Shown: positions 9,749-18,745, counted from the stretch's first letter. The stretch is 64,000 bases of DNA from JABDLO01 sp035327565 (GCA_035327565.1 DAOLDB010000007.1:38262-102261), one strand, 5' to 3'. Numbers and translations: made by a program. Notes: a model not told the origin generated them from the letters alone.

Positions 9749-10894
9749 ATGAGCTTTCATCCTAAAATATGGCTTTCTTCACCGCATATGAGTGGAAGAG
9801 AACAGAAATACATTGATGATGCTTTTGCAAAAAATCAAGTGTTCCCTTTAGGCCCTCATGTGCTTGGTTTGGAAGAAGACCTCCGAAAGTTTACCGGAGT
9901 GCAGGCATGTACCTGTCTTTCTTCCGGAACGGCAGCCATCCACTTAGCTTTAATCATTTTGAATGTAAATCAGGGCGATGAAGTGATTTGTTCCTCTTTT
10001 ACTTTTGCTGCTACCGTTAATCCCGTCTTATATCAGAAAGCTACACCCGTTCTTGTGGAATCTGAACCTTTAACATGGAATATGGATCCGGATTTGCTGG
10101 AGGAATGTATTGTAGATCGCCTTAAGAAAACAGGGAAAAAACCCAAAGCCATTATAATGGTACACCTCTATGGAATGCCGGCACAAATGGATTCTATAAA
10201 AGAAATTTCAGATAAATATAATATTCCCGTCATTGAAGACGCTGCAGAAGCTTTGGGTTCAGAGTATGATGGAAGAAAATGCGGCTCAATGGGTGATATT
10301 GGTATTCTTTCATTTAATGGAAATAAAATTATTACTACCTCCGGAGGTGGAGCCCTATTGTCACACCGGAAAGAACATGCCAAAGCGGCATTATTTTTAG
10401 CCACACAGGCGAGAGATCCGGCTCCACATTATCAACATTCTCAAGTAGGATACAATTACAGAATGAGCAATATTTCCGCTGGTATTGGGCGCGGTCAAAT
10501 GGAAGTTCTCCATGAAAGAATTAAAAAGAGAAGAGACAATTATGCCTATTATAAAGAATGCCTTGAAGGGCTTCCTGGTCTTTCATTTCAATCCGAACCG
10601 GACCCTACCTATTTTTCCAACCGTTGGCTCAGTGTTATAGTCATTGATCCTGAAGTGAGTGGTGGGGCAGACAGGGAAAAAATACGGCTTCATCTGGAAT
10701 CATATAATATAGAGTCCCGGCCACTTTGGAAACCAATGCATTTACAGCCCTTATACCAACAAATGCCGGTATATGGTCGCAGCGTCTCTGATAAGCTTTT
10801 TGAGCAGGGTCTTTGCCTTCCATCCAGTTCGAATTTAACCCCCAATGAACTATCAAGGGTATCGGAGGCCATTCAATCATTATGGCCTGACTGA
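9749..10894 (+). CDS. DegT/DnrJ/EryC1/StrS aminotransferase, PglE-like
   Basis: A PLP-dependent sugar aminotransferase that converts a nucleotide-linked 4-keto sugar to the 4-amino sugar. Visible motifs are CLSSGTAAIHLAL (phosphate cup), VIEDAAEALGSEYDG, and LSFNGNKIITTSGGGAL, in which the Lys is the expected PLP Schiff-base residue, as in C. jejuni PglE. The ATG at 9749 gives MSFHPKIWLSSPHM, the usual N-terminus. A TTG at 9722 would add nine residues. The neighbouring FlaA1/CapD-like dehydratase could supply its UDP-4-keto-6-deoxy-sugar substrate, so the pair probably makes a UDP-linked 4-amino-4,6-dideoxy-hexosamine. Confidence 0.88.
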   Translation: MSFHPKIWLSSPHMSGREQKYIDDAFAKNQVFPLGPHVLGLEEDLRKFTGVQACTCLSSGTAAIHLALIILNVNQGDEVICSSFTFAATVNPVLYQKATPVLVESEPLTWNMDPDLLEECIVDRLKKTGKKPKAIIMVHLYGMPAQMDSIKEISDKYNIPVIEDAAEALGSEYDGRKCGSMGDIGILSFNGNKIITTSGGGALLSHRKEHAKAALFLATQARDPAPHYQHSQVGYNYRMSNISAGIGRGQMEVLHERIKKRRDNYAYYKECLEGLPGLSFQSEPDPTYFSNRWLSVIVIDPEVSGGADREKIRLHLESYNIESRPLWKPMHLQPLYQQMPVYGRSVSDKLFEQGLCLPSSSNLTPNELSRVSEAIQSLWPD

Positions 10895-10926
10895 TCTTAT
10901 TTTCAACGTTTTTTAAAACCTCCAAA

Positions 10927-12138
10927 ATGCCTCTATTTAATATCCCCTCCTTTATTAATCAACACATAACGAAAAGGAATGGAAGTCTCTTTGAAAAGGA
11001 TCTGCTAATGAATAAAGATCGTCTCCACTCAAATATCTACAAAAAATCTGTGCTGGTCATTGGTGGAGCAGGCACCATAGGTTCTTCATTTATTCGCTCA
11101 ATTCTGCCATTTCGTCCCTCCAGACTTATAGTGGTGGATACCAATGAAAATGGATTGACCGAATTAACCAGAGATATTCGTAGCCTGTCCCATATTCAGG
11201 CCCCGGAAGTTTATAAAACCTATCCCATGCGTTTTTCGGATCCTGTTTTTTATAAGTTGCTTTCGGCGGAGGGACCTTTTGATATTATCACCAATTTTGC
11301 TGCACATAAACACGTACGCAGTGAAAAAGATCAATATTCTATTGAAGCTTTATTGGATAATAATGTATTTCAGGCTCATCGGCTATTAGAAAAACTATCC
11401 AAAAAACCTCCGGAGCATTTTTTTTGCGTGTCTACGGATAAAGCAGCTAATCCGGTCAATGTAATGGGTGCAAGTAAAAAACTGATGGAAGAAGTCATTA
11501 TGGCCTACAGCAATAGCATGAAAATAACTACTGCCCGGTTTGCTAATGTTGCTTTTTCTAACGGAAGCCTGCTGGATGGTTATCTGCAAAGGCTGATGAA
11601 GTCCCAACCTTTGTCATGCCCGGCCGATGTAAAACGCTTTTTTGTTTCTCCTGAAGAAAGCGGCCAAATATGCTTGATTGCTTGCATACTTGGACAAAGC
11701 GGCGATATATTCTTTCCAAAATTAACGCCTTCGGAGATGGTTTCATTCCGGGATATTACTATTGCATTCTTTAACCATCTTGATATGACGATAAAAGATT
11801 GTTCTACTGAAGAGGAGGCGAAATGGCTGGCCGCTCGATGGAAATCAGGAGATCCTTATCCAGTCTATTTCTTTGATTCTGACACTTCCGGTGAAAAATT
11901 ATTTGAGGAATTCTTCACTAATCATGATGCAATTGATATGAATTCATTTGCCGGAATGGGTGTTATCCGTAATCCTTCCAGAGTCTCGCCAGATAAAATA
12001 AAAGAATGTATTCATGAACTCAAGACTCTTTTACAATCCGATCAGAACAGGAAATCTGCCATCATTTCTACCTTGAAGAAATATATTCCTGATTTTTATC
12101 ACATTGAAAAAGGAAAAAATTTAGATGATCGGATGTAG
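10927..12138 (+). CDS. FlaA1/CapD-type nucleotide-sugar 4,6-dehydratase
   Basis: This short-chain dehydrogenase/reductase of the UDP-GlcNAc 4,6-dehydratase family is 403 residues long. The Rossmann motif GGAGTIGSS lies near residues 46-54, followed by VVDTNENGL, NFAAHKHVRSE, and the catalytic block STDKAANPVNVMGASKK, which has M-x3-K in place of Y-x3-K, characteristic of FlaA1/PseB/CapD enzymes. It lacks the membrane domain of long PglF/WbpM proteins, so it should be soluble. The ATG at 10927 gives a 27-residue leader, and an ATG at 11008 is an alternative. It probably feeds the adjacent PglE-like aminotransferase. Confidence 0.87.
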   Translation: MPLFNIPSFINQHITKRNGSLFEKDLLMNKDRLHSNIYKKSVLVIGGAGTIGSSFIRSILPFRPSRLIVVDTNENGLTELTRDIRSLSHIQAPEVYKTYPMRFSDPVFYKLLSAEGPFDIITNFAAHKHVRSEKDQYSIEALLDNNVFQAHRLLEKLSKKPPEHFFCVSTDKAANPVNVMGASKKLMEEVIMAYSNSMKITTARFANVAFSNGSLLDGYLQRLMKSQPLSCPADVKRFFVSPEESGQICLIACILGQSGDIFFPKLTPSEMVSFRDITIAFFNHLDMTIKDCSTEEEAKWLAARWKSGDPYPVYFFDSDTSGEKLFEEFFTNHDAIDMNSFAGMGVIRNPSRVSPDKIKECIHELKTLLQSDQNRKSAIISTLKKYIPDFYHIEKGKNLDDRM

Positions 12139-12169
12139 ATGAAAGGTCAAAAATGGATGAGACTTTTGA

Positions 12170-12541
12170 TGTTGTTTATTTATTATTCTCATTGCACCGA
12201 CCATTAGCAATTGTAGTATGACATCTCGCTCACTAATGATATTTTACAAAATGGTTTATAAAAACGATTTTTGCGATAAAGAATCTTTGAACAGTGCAGT
12301 AAAATATATTTCCATGGTGGAACGCATATTTGGTTTCGCATTTGTAGTTACATGAAATGGGGAAAGACTTGGATTTTTATTGGCAGCTAAATCAGTATTT
12401 AGATTTGGAGATTTAAATGAATCAAAAGATAGAAAACTCACAGTACCCATTTTTAACTCAGATTTTGCAATTGAACTTCGTGATGAGGGTTCAGATGGCA
12501 AATTAGCCCGTTGGATATCATCTTACGGGTTAAATATGTGA
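12170..12541 (+). pseudogene. Possible decayed gene with one in-frame TGA
   Basis: This frame stays open for about 124 codons, broken only by TGA at 12353-12355 and ended by TGA at 12539-12541. In DNA this AT-rich several stops would be expected by chance in a frame this long. The conceptual product has mixed, coding-like composition (SAVKYISMVERIFGFAFVV before the stop, NGERLGFLLAAKSVFRFGDL after it). No clear start lies upstream, and ATGs occur at 12218 and 12236. I do not recognise the family. The flanks (12139-12169 and 12542-12681) hold nothing I can identify. It lies in the longest gap of the polysaccharide locus, directly before the second sugar transferase, a plausible place for a relic gene. 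Confidence 0.35.
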
Positions 12542-12681
12542 TTTAGTTCAATCACTATCAACATACAAAACCCTGCTAATAATAGTGTGTGTTTATTCCA
12601 ATTCAAAATCAAGCAGAGTGTAGATAAAACTGTCGAAAAGTGTTAATTGCATGATTACTTTAGAATGAGAAATCTGTTCGG

Positions 12682-13356
12682 ATGATTTACGCTATTGTAA
12701 AACGTGTTTTCGATATTCTGTTCTCAGGTATCGCACTATTGATGTTGTCGCCATTATTCATTCCTATATCCATTGTTCTCTTATTTACAGGTGAAGGGTA
12801 TGTTTTTTACCTTCAGGAAAGAGTGGGCTTTAAGAACAGGTTATTCAAAATATACAAGTTTGCTACCATGTTGAAAGACAGTCCCAACATGCCAGGAGGA
12901 ATCATTACAGTAAAAAATGATCCCCGGCTGACTCCATTGGGGTCATTCCTTCGAAAAACCAAAATCAATGAATTGCCTCAATTAATCAATATTTTGATTG
13001 GCGATATGAGCTTTGTGGGACCAAGGCCTTTAATGAAGACAAGTTACAATGTTTATCCGGAATCCGTAAGGAATGATATTTACTCGGTAAAACCCGGATT
13101 AACTGGTATAGGGTCGATCATTTTCAGGGACGAAGAAAGCTTACTTAGTAAAATCAATGAAAATGGAGATGACGTTTGGAGCTTCTATTCCCTGAAAGTG
13201 TATCCATACAAAGGAGTGGTGGAAAAATGGTACAGGGAAAACAAAGGCTTCATTACCGATCTGCTTTGCCTTTTTATAACTTTTTGGGTAGTCCCATTTC
13301 CGGAATCGAATATTATTTACCGCATTTTTCCATCCCTACCGGTAAGGCCATTTTAA
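12682..13356 (+). CDS. PglC/WbaP-type initiating sugar transferase (copy 2)
   Basis: A 224-residue paralogue of the protein at 7677, with the same block order: N-terminal membrane helix (about 10-35), FYLQERVGF, KNDPRLTPLGSFLR, INELPQLIN, MSFVGPRPL, KPGLTGIGSIIFRDEES. It should transfer a sugar-1-phosphate to undecaprenyl phosphate. As in copy 1, Asn occupies the position of the catalytic Asp of PglC, next to the conserved Glu. The ATG start is clear. A YdcF-like gene follows 19 bp later. Retention of two initiating enzymes in one locus suggests two polysaccharides or an added glycolipid or glycoprotein branch. Confidence 0.9.
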   Translation: MIYAIVKRVFDILFSGIALLMLSPLFIPISIVLLFTGEGYVFYLQERVGFKNRLFKIYKFATMLKDSPNMPGGIITVKNDPRLTPLGSFLRKTKINELPQLINILIGDMSFVGPRPLMKTSYNVYPESVRNDIYSVKPGLTGIGSIIFRDEESLLSKINENGDDVWSFYSLKVYPYKGVVEKWYRENKGFITDLLCLFITFWVVPFPESNIIYRIFPSLPVRPF

Positions 13357-13375
13357 AGTGGTCCTTTGAAATATT

Positions 13376-14131
13376 ATGATTGCTTTCCTTAAAAATTTGG
13401 TCAACTTCTTATGCCACCCCCTCCATGTACTTTGGATATTGACTTTTGTTTATATCATCCTCCGATTTCTAAAACTTAAGTGGTCTGACCTCATTTTAAT
13501 ATTTTCATTTATATGGCTGATGTGTACAGGCACAAGGTTTATTCCGGATTTATTGGTGTATAGTCTTGAATCTCAATATGATTCTTTTTATGATTATGCT
13601 TCTATTGACTCGTTGAGTCCGGTTTATATCCTCATTCTTGGAGGAGGAAGTTATTATGATCCTGGCCTTAGTCCTATTGATCAGCTTTCAAGAAATTCAC
13701 TACAACGGCTCAGTGAAGGAATTCGGTTGACCCAAATTTACCCCAACAGTATTTTAGTTGTTTCCGGTTATTCCTCGGGCCCTCCTACACAAGCCCAATT
13801 AATGGCTGAGGCTGCTGTGAGTCTCGGAATTAACAGAAAGAAAATTGTTGTTTTAGGTGAGCCAAAAACTACAGGAGAGGAAGCCTTGTCGTTCAAAAAC
13901 TTTATAGAGGATCCCATGGGTGCGTTGATTTTAGTTACCAATGACCTGCATATGCCCCGGGCAGTACAACTATTCCGAAAAAGAGGCCTCGAACCCGTGC
14001 CGGCCCCGGGAGGCAGCATACTCAGGAAAGATCTCAGAAAACCCCGTTGGGGCTGGTCATCAGATGTTTCCAATTTTGATAAATTTAAAGCATCTATTCA
14101 CGAATATATTGGGATGATTTGGGGAAAATAG
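13376..14131 (+). CDS. YdcF/SanA/ElyC family (DUF218) membrane protein
   Basis: This 251-residue protein has two N-terminal membrane helices (about 15-35 and 39-56) followed by a DUF218 domain. Visible blocks are ILILGGGSYYDPGLSP, GIRLTQIYPNSILVVSGYS, GEPKTTGEEA, LVTNDLHMPRAVQLFRKRG and PAPGG. The family includes ElyC and SanA, which affect envelope integrity and lipid-carrier metabolism, but the biochemical activity is unsettled. Its place between a sugar transferase and aminosugar genes is consistent with a role in lipid-linked glycan or undecaprenyl metabolism. That link is inference. Confidence 0.85.
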   Translation: MIAFLKNLVNFLCHPLHVLWILTFVYIILRFLKLKWSDLILIFSFIWLMCTGTRFIPDLLVYSLESQYDSFYDYASIDSLSPVYILILGGGSYYDPGLSPIDQLSRNSLQRLSEGIRLTQIYPNSILVVSGYSSGPPTQAQLMAEAAVSLGINRKKIVVLGEPKTTGEEALSFKNFIEDPMGALILVTNDLHMPRAVQLFRKRGLEPVPAPGGSILRKDLRKPRWGWSSDVSNFDKFKASIHEYIGMIWGK

Positions 14132-14176
14132 AAAATAGTTCTTGTCTCCCTTTCTAAAAGCATTTCCATCGAATCC

Positions 14177-15070
14177 ATGAATAATCATTCTGTGCGGATA
14201 TTAACCTGCGGGCTGAAAGGACTAATTGCCCTACGTTCACTTGATACTGAAAACCGGGAGAAAATCCATCATGTAGTTATAGACAAAGACGATCAAATCA
14301 TTGAAGATTATGCTGATAAAACAGCACTTTGGTGCGAAAAATATAAAGTGCCCTGGAAATTTAACCAACAAAATGATAAAATAATTTGGTCAGCGAACCG
14401 GAGTCCATTCACTTGTACAATCTGTATGGGTTGGCGATATTTATTGGCTGTTAATGGTCCTGTAATTGTTTTCCATGATTCTCTGCTTCCAAAATACCGG
14501 GGCTTTAATCCACTGGTCACAGCTTTGATTTGTGGCGAAAAAGAAACAGGAGTGACCGCTTTTTTGGCCTCAAAAAAGCCTGACATGGGTGACATAATTG
14601 CAACCCGAAAGATATCGGTTAATTATCCCATTAAAATCAAAGAGGCTATTGAAATAATGGGATATGAATATGGAGAACTGCTCAATGAATTCTTGAGTAC
14701 CCGTTGGGAAAAATTGAGGTTTATTTCTCAAGATCATAGTAATGCCTCATATAGTTTATGGCGAGATGAAGAGGATTATCACATCCCATGGCACAAAGAC
14801 AGCGATTATGTTGTTCGATTTATCCATGCTGTGGGATTTCCATACAAGGGTGCTTTCACCTATCTGAATCACCGGAAAATAAGAATACTGGATGCTCAAA
14901 TCGTGAATGATGTAGACATTGCCAACCGCACTCCTGGCAAAGTTTTGTTTAAAAATGAAAATGAATATACTATCATTTGTGGAAAAGGCTTGATCTCAGT
15001 CAATGCCTTTTACAATGATGGAGATTACAAGCTGATTTCCATGGAAGGATTCAGACTCCGTTTCACCTAA
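14177..15070 (+). CDS. Sugar N-formyltransferase (Fmt-like fold)
   Basis: The 297-residue protein carries the N10-formyl-tetrahydrofolate formyltransferase core: FHDSLLPKYRGFNPLVTAL (from about residue 99), then GEKETGVTAF and KPDMGDII. Of the Asn-His-Asp triad of Fmt and ArnA, His (residue 100) and Asp (136) are present, but the Asn position two residues before His is Val (98). The C-terminal about 100 residues form an Fmt-C-like domain. It lies 12 bp upstream of a WecE-like aminotransferase, where enterobacteria would have the WecD acetyltransferase. I infer that it formylates the 4-amino group of the dTDP-sugar made by that enzyme. Confidence 0.8.
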   Translation: MNNHSVRILTCGLKGLIALRSLDTENREKIHHVVIDKDDQIIEDYADKTALWCEKYKVPWKFNQQNDKIIWSANRSPFTCTICMGWRYLLAVNGPVIVFHDSLLPKYRGFNPLVTALICGEKETGVTAFLASKKPDMGDIIATRKISVNYPIKIKEAIEIMGYEYGELLNEFLSTRWEKLRFISQDHSNASYSLWRDEEDYHIPWHKDSDYVVRFIHAVGFPYKGAFTYLNHRKIRILDAQIVNDVDIANRTPGKVLFKNENEYTIICGKGLISVNAFYNDGDYKLISMEGFRLRFT

Positions 15071-15082
15071 AAAATTCTTTCT

Positions 15083-16225
15083 TTGATCATCCCATTCAAC
15101 AAACCCTATCTAACCGGCAATGAAGTCGATTATATCCGGGATGCAGCTGCCAGGGGTAAACTTTCCGGTAACGGTCACTATACCCAGCTTTGCCAAAATT
15201 ACTTTGAAAAAAAATATGGTTTTGGTAAGTGTCTACTAACCACCTCATGTACTGATGCATTGGAGATGTGTGCTATGCTTTTGGACATTCAACCTGGGGA
15301 TGAAATTATTATACCATCATATACTTTTGTGAGTACTGCACTGGCATTTGACCGCGAAGGAGCGGTAATCCGGTTTGTTGATAGTCGTGCTGATCACCCG
15401 GGTATGAATGAAAGTGAGATCGAAAGTTTAATCAACCCAAGAACAAAAGCAATTCTGGTGGTACATTATGCTGGAGTTGCCTGTGATATGTTTAAAATTA
15501 TGGATATTGCCCACAGACACAATTTATATATTATTGAAGATGCCGCCCATGCTTTAGATGGATGGTTCACCAACGAGAAGGGAGTAAAAATGGCGCTGGG
15601 ATCTATAGGACATTTAGCCGCTTTTTCATTTCACGAAACAAAGAACATCCAGTGTGGCGAGGGGGGTATGCTGGTCGTCAATCATAAGGCGTTTTTTGAA
15701 CGGGCAGAAGTGTTGTGGGAAAAGGGCACCGACAGAACTTCTTTTTTTCGCGGTGAAAGAAATTATTACACCTGGAGAGACAAAGGATCCAGCTTTCTAC
15801 CTTCCGAAATATCTGCAGCTTTTCTTTGGGCACAAATAGAAAATCTCGACGACATTCAAAAAAGGCGTTTACAATTGTGGAACACTTATTATGAGATCCT
15901 GTCCACGGATGCGCATACCTCGACTTACACTTTGCCTAAGTCTGTGTCTTTTGCGCATAACAATGCCCATATTTTCTATTTGCTTTTAACAACACAGTCC
16001 TCTCGCGATGAAATCATCCAATATCTGAACTCCTTAGGAGTTTGGGTGGTCTTCCATTATATATGTTTGCACACCAGCCCATATTACCATCTCAAACACG
16101 ATCATCGGGTACTCCCTCACGCTATGAGGTATATGGCGACCTTAATAAGGCTTCCTTTGTACTATGAGCTAAAATTTTCTGATATTATCTTTATTTGCAA
16201 GCATATCAAGGCATGTCAAAAATAA
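15083..16225 (+). CDS. wecE: dTDP-4-amino-4,6-dideoxygalactose transaminase (WecE/RffA-like)
   Basis: A PLP-dependent aminotransferase that makes dTDP-Fuc4N from dTDP-4-keto-6-deoxyglucose. It parallels E. coli RffA throughout: IPFNKPYLTGNEVDYI at the N-terminus, LDIQPGDEIIIPSYTFVSTA, VHYAGVACDM, EDAAHALDG, FSFHETKNIQCGEGGM (the Lys in HETKN is the PLP residue), EKGTDRTSFFRGE, YTWRDKGSSFLPSEISAAFLWAQ. At 380 residues it has the family length. Translation begins at TTG 15083, which gives the conserved MIIPFN start. It overlaps the WecF-like gene, so the two are translationally coupled. No dTDP-glucose synthesis genes (rmlA/rmlB) are in the window, so they must lie elsewhere. Confidence 0.92.
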   Translation: MIIPFNKPYLTGNEVDYIRDAAARGKLSGNGHYTQLCQNYFEKKYGFGKCLLTTSCTDALEMCAMLLDIQPGDEIIIPSYTFVSTALAFDREGAVIRFVDSRADHPGMNESEIESLINPRTKAILVVHYAGVACDMFKIMDIAHRHNLYIIEDAAHALDGWFTNEKGVKMALGSIGHLAAFSFHETKNIQCGEGGMLVVNHKAFFERAEVLWEKGTDRTSFFRGERNYYTWRDKGSSFLPSEISAAFLWAQIENLDDIQKRRLQLWNTYYEILSTDAHTSTYTLPKSVSFAHNNAHIFYLLLTTQSSRDEIIQYLNSLGVWVVFHYICLHTSPYYHLKHDHRVLPHAMRYMATLIRLPLYYELKFSDIIFICKHIKACQK

Positions 16226-17385
16226 TCATGCATTGGATGCCTGATGAAAAGTTTAGCAGGCACCTGATAGACAATTTCAATCAAACTCCAGGGAAACATC
16301 TGTTTCTGTTGTTTCCATTTATTAGTTCCTGTGATTATCTTTTTGTCTTTCCCGACCACACCACCGTGCTTCCATTTTACCCTGGTACGGACAGCATGGC
16401 GCGCACGATTACAGAATTCAAACCTTGTGCTATTGTATTGCATTCCATGAATCCCGGCTTTGCCCGTGAATTGATTAAAATAAAACCAACCATTCCTGTT
16501 TGTTTAATTCCCTGGGGATATGAATTGTATGAAAGAGCTGGGTTGGGCTATTCCTTATATGCGCCTAAAACCCTTAATTTTTTAAAACATAGAGATCCTT
16601 TATTTAAATTTAAAAGATGGTGTAAAAAGTACCGGATATTTAGATCGGTTTATTATCAGCTCATTCAGCGCAATGAAGACATAGATTCAAAGATGTATGA
16701 TTCTTTTCGGCTGGTTACTCATCTAGCCACCTGGATTCGGCCGGACTTTCTACTGTTTCAATCCCATTTTAATTCTAAAGTAATACATTTTGAATTTCCA
16801 TTTATCAGAATTGATCAATATCTGTTTGGTGAAGATCAAGCAATTCTAAATCATGATGCCCGTCATGTTTTGTTGGGAAATTCCAACTCTGCCACATCCA
16901 ATATGCTCGATGCCATTCCGATCATTGCTCCTTATATTGAAAAATCGCAAAAAGTATATGTAACACTGAGTTATGGTAAACAACCAGGCCATCGGAAAGA
17001 GGTAATATTGGCAGGCAAATCGAAATTGAATGGCCGCTTTATCCCTGTAGTTGATTTCCTTCCAGGTACAGAATTTATTGCGCTGTTGAAAGGCTGCATA
17101 GCCGGAGTATTTAATCATTACAGGCAACAGGCCATGGGTACCATGATCGCTATGCTTTATCTGGGAAGCCGTATATATCTTTCAGAAAAAAATCCTATCC
17201 TTACTTTTTTAAAAGATTCCGGATTTTACATTTTCTCTTTGGAGCAAGATTTTAAAAATAACCTTTGGGCTCCTCTTTCCAGTACCGAAAGATTTCATAA
17301 CCGAAGTCTTATACACAAAAAGTTCAACCGATTAGCTGTAAATAAACAATTAACCCATCTCATAAACACACTATGTAATCATTAA
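16213..17385 (+). CDS. wecF: TDP-Fuc4NAc:lipid II transferase-like protein (WecF family, GT56)
   Basis: This family adds 4-acetamido-4,6-dideoxygalactose to a polyprenyl-linked acceptor. About 390 residues carry family-like blocks: IMHWMPDEKFSRHLIDNFN, PWGYELYERAG, VLLGNSNSATSNM, VYVTLSYGKQPGHRKEV, and FNHYRQQAMGTMIAMLYLG, which are typical of Fuc4NAc transferases. The ATG at 16213 (MSKIIMHWM) overlaps the WecE-like gene by 13 bp. A TTG at 16195 would add six residues. The preceding gene encodes a formyl- rather than an acetyltransferase, so its donor here may be dTDP-Fuc4N-formyl. That donor is inference. Confidence 0.87.
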   Translation: MSKIIMHWMPDEKFSRHLIDNFNQTPGKHLFLLFPFISSCDYLFVFPDHTTVLPFYPGTDSMARTITEFKPCAIVLHSMNPGFARELIKIKPTIPVCLIPWGYELYERAGLGYSLYAPKTLNFLKHRDPLFKFKRWCKKYRIFRSVYYQLIQRNEDIDSKMYDSFRLVTHLATWIRPDFLLFQSHFNSKVIHFEFPFIRIDQYLFGEDQAILNHDARHVLLGNSNSATSNMLDAIPIIAPYIEKSQKVYVTLSYGKQPGHRKEVILAGKSKLNGRFIPVVDFLPGTEFIALLKGCIAGVFNHYRQQAMGTMIAMLYLGSRIYLSEKNPILTFLKDSGFYIFSLEQDFKNNLWAPLSSTERFHNRSLIHKKFNRLAVNKQLTHLINTLCNH

Positions 17386-18702
17386 ATGTCCATAGTAAAA
17401 AAAGCCTGGTCAGGAATACGTTGGACTTCTTTGAGTTCTGCGTTTGCATTCATCATTGCATTGATTAAAATCAGTTTTCTCACACGCTTGTTACATCCTT
17501 CAGATTTTGGCCTGATGGCATTGGCGACTTTTTTGCTTGGATTCTCTTCAATGTTCATAAATATGGGAATAGGTGCCGCTATTCTTCACAAAAATGAAAT
17601 AAGCCGGGAAGAATATTCATCTTTGTTTTGGTTACATGTGATTTTCAGTATGATTTTAGTAACCATCCTTTCCGGTGCTGCCCCCTGGATTGCCATATTT
17701 TATAGAGAGGAAGAATTGACCCGACTAATTCCGATAATCTCTGTTCATTTGGTTTTTTCTGCTTTGGGGTATCAATTCAAAATCGTTGCACAGAAAAGAC
17801 TGGAGTTCCGCTACATATCTCTTGTAGAGATCAGCGGCGCTTTTTTAGGTGCTATTTTGAGTATTATTCTTGCCTTCAAAGGTTGGGGAGTTTATGCTTT
17901 GGTTTGGGGAGCTATTATTCAGGCGGTTTTGGTAAATTCATGCTATTTTTTTTCCGGTACTTTACGGAATGGTTTATTGTTGCACTTCCGGTTTCATGAG
18001 ACAAAACCATTCTTACGGATTGGACTTTATCAAACCGGAGGTCAAATTGCCAATTTTTTTAATAAAGATCTGGATATTCTCCTGGTGGGAAAATGGTTTG
18101 GAAGTGAAGTGCTTGGTGGTTACAGCCTTGCTAAACAATTGTGCGCCAAACCCATCCTGATAATAAACCCCATTCTCACTTTTGTAGCGTCACCTTTATT
18201 CTCTCAGATTCAGAATGAGGCACATCGACTGAAACAGGCATTTTTACGTCTCGTTAATTGGACAGGTGCATTAAACTTCCCGGTATATTTAATCTTACTT
18301 TTATTTGCCCGGCCTGTGGTTGGATGGCTTTATGGAGAAAGTTATTTACACATAGTCATCTGGGTCCAAATATTGTCTGTTTATATGTTTTTGCGATCTT
18401 TAGCCAACCCATTAGGAAGCTTAACCATTGCTACTGGTAAAACATATCTGGAATGGTGGTGGAATTTTGGTTTATTATTTGTCTTTCCTGTCATTCTGTG
18501 GTTTGGTTCTTTCTGGGGTATCCATGGAATAGTAATCAGTTTGACTTTTTTTATGTTCGTATTGCTTTATTTGCATTGGAGATGGTTGATATTAAGAATG
18601 CTTCCCGCTGATCTATATGATCTGATCAGAGCAAGTTTTTATTATCCCTATCCCCGATTATTGAAAGAATTAAAGAATTTATATAGCATCAAAATTGAAT
18701 AA
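17386..18702 (+). CDS. Polysaccharide flippase, MOP superfamily (WzxC-like)
   Basis: The start directly abuts the WecF-like stop. The 438-residue protein has about 12 hydrophobic helices and begins with KKAWSGIRWTSLSSAFAF, LTRLLHPSDFGLMALATFLLGFSSMFINMGIGAAIL, the signature of WzxC/Wzx-type exporters that move undecaprenyl-linked repeat units or glycolipids across the cytoplasmic membrane. LIPII and IAQKRLEFRY-type blocks are also present. It is the last gene of the polysaccharide run, and a strong hairpin follows 44 bp downstream. No Wzy polymerase is recognisable in the window. It may be upstream or absent. Confidence 0.9.
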   Translation: MSIVKKAWSGIRWTSLSSAFAFIIALIKISFLTRLLHPSDFGLMALATFLLGFSSMFINMGIGAAILHKNEISREEYSSLFWLHVIFSMILVTILSGAAPWIAIFYREEELTRLIPIISVHLVFSALGYQFKIVAQKRLEFRYISLVEISGAFLGAILSIILAFKGWGVYALVWGAIIQAVLVNSCYFFSGTLRNGLLLHFRFHETKPFLRIGLYQTGGQIANFFNKDLDILLVGKWFGSEVLGGYSLAKQLCAKPILIINPILTFVASPLFSQIQNEAHRLKQAFLRLVNWTGALNFPVYLILLLFARPVVGWLYGESYLHIVIWVQILSVYMFLRSLANPLGSLTIATGKTYLEWWWNFGLLFVFPVILWFGSFWGIHGIVISLTFFMFVLLYLHWRWLILRMLPADLYDLIRASFYYPYPRLLKELKNLYSIKIE

Positions 18703-18745
18703 TTGATATAATTGGTTTCTATTCAACATGAGTATTTCTTTGCTT

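Noticed and set aside
12256..12501. Minus-strand 81-residue ORF in the gap before the second sugar transferase
   Set aside because: Ser- and Pro-rich product typical of an antisense shadow. The plus-strand frame over the same bases looks more coding-like.
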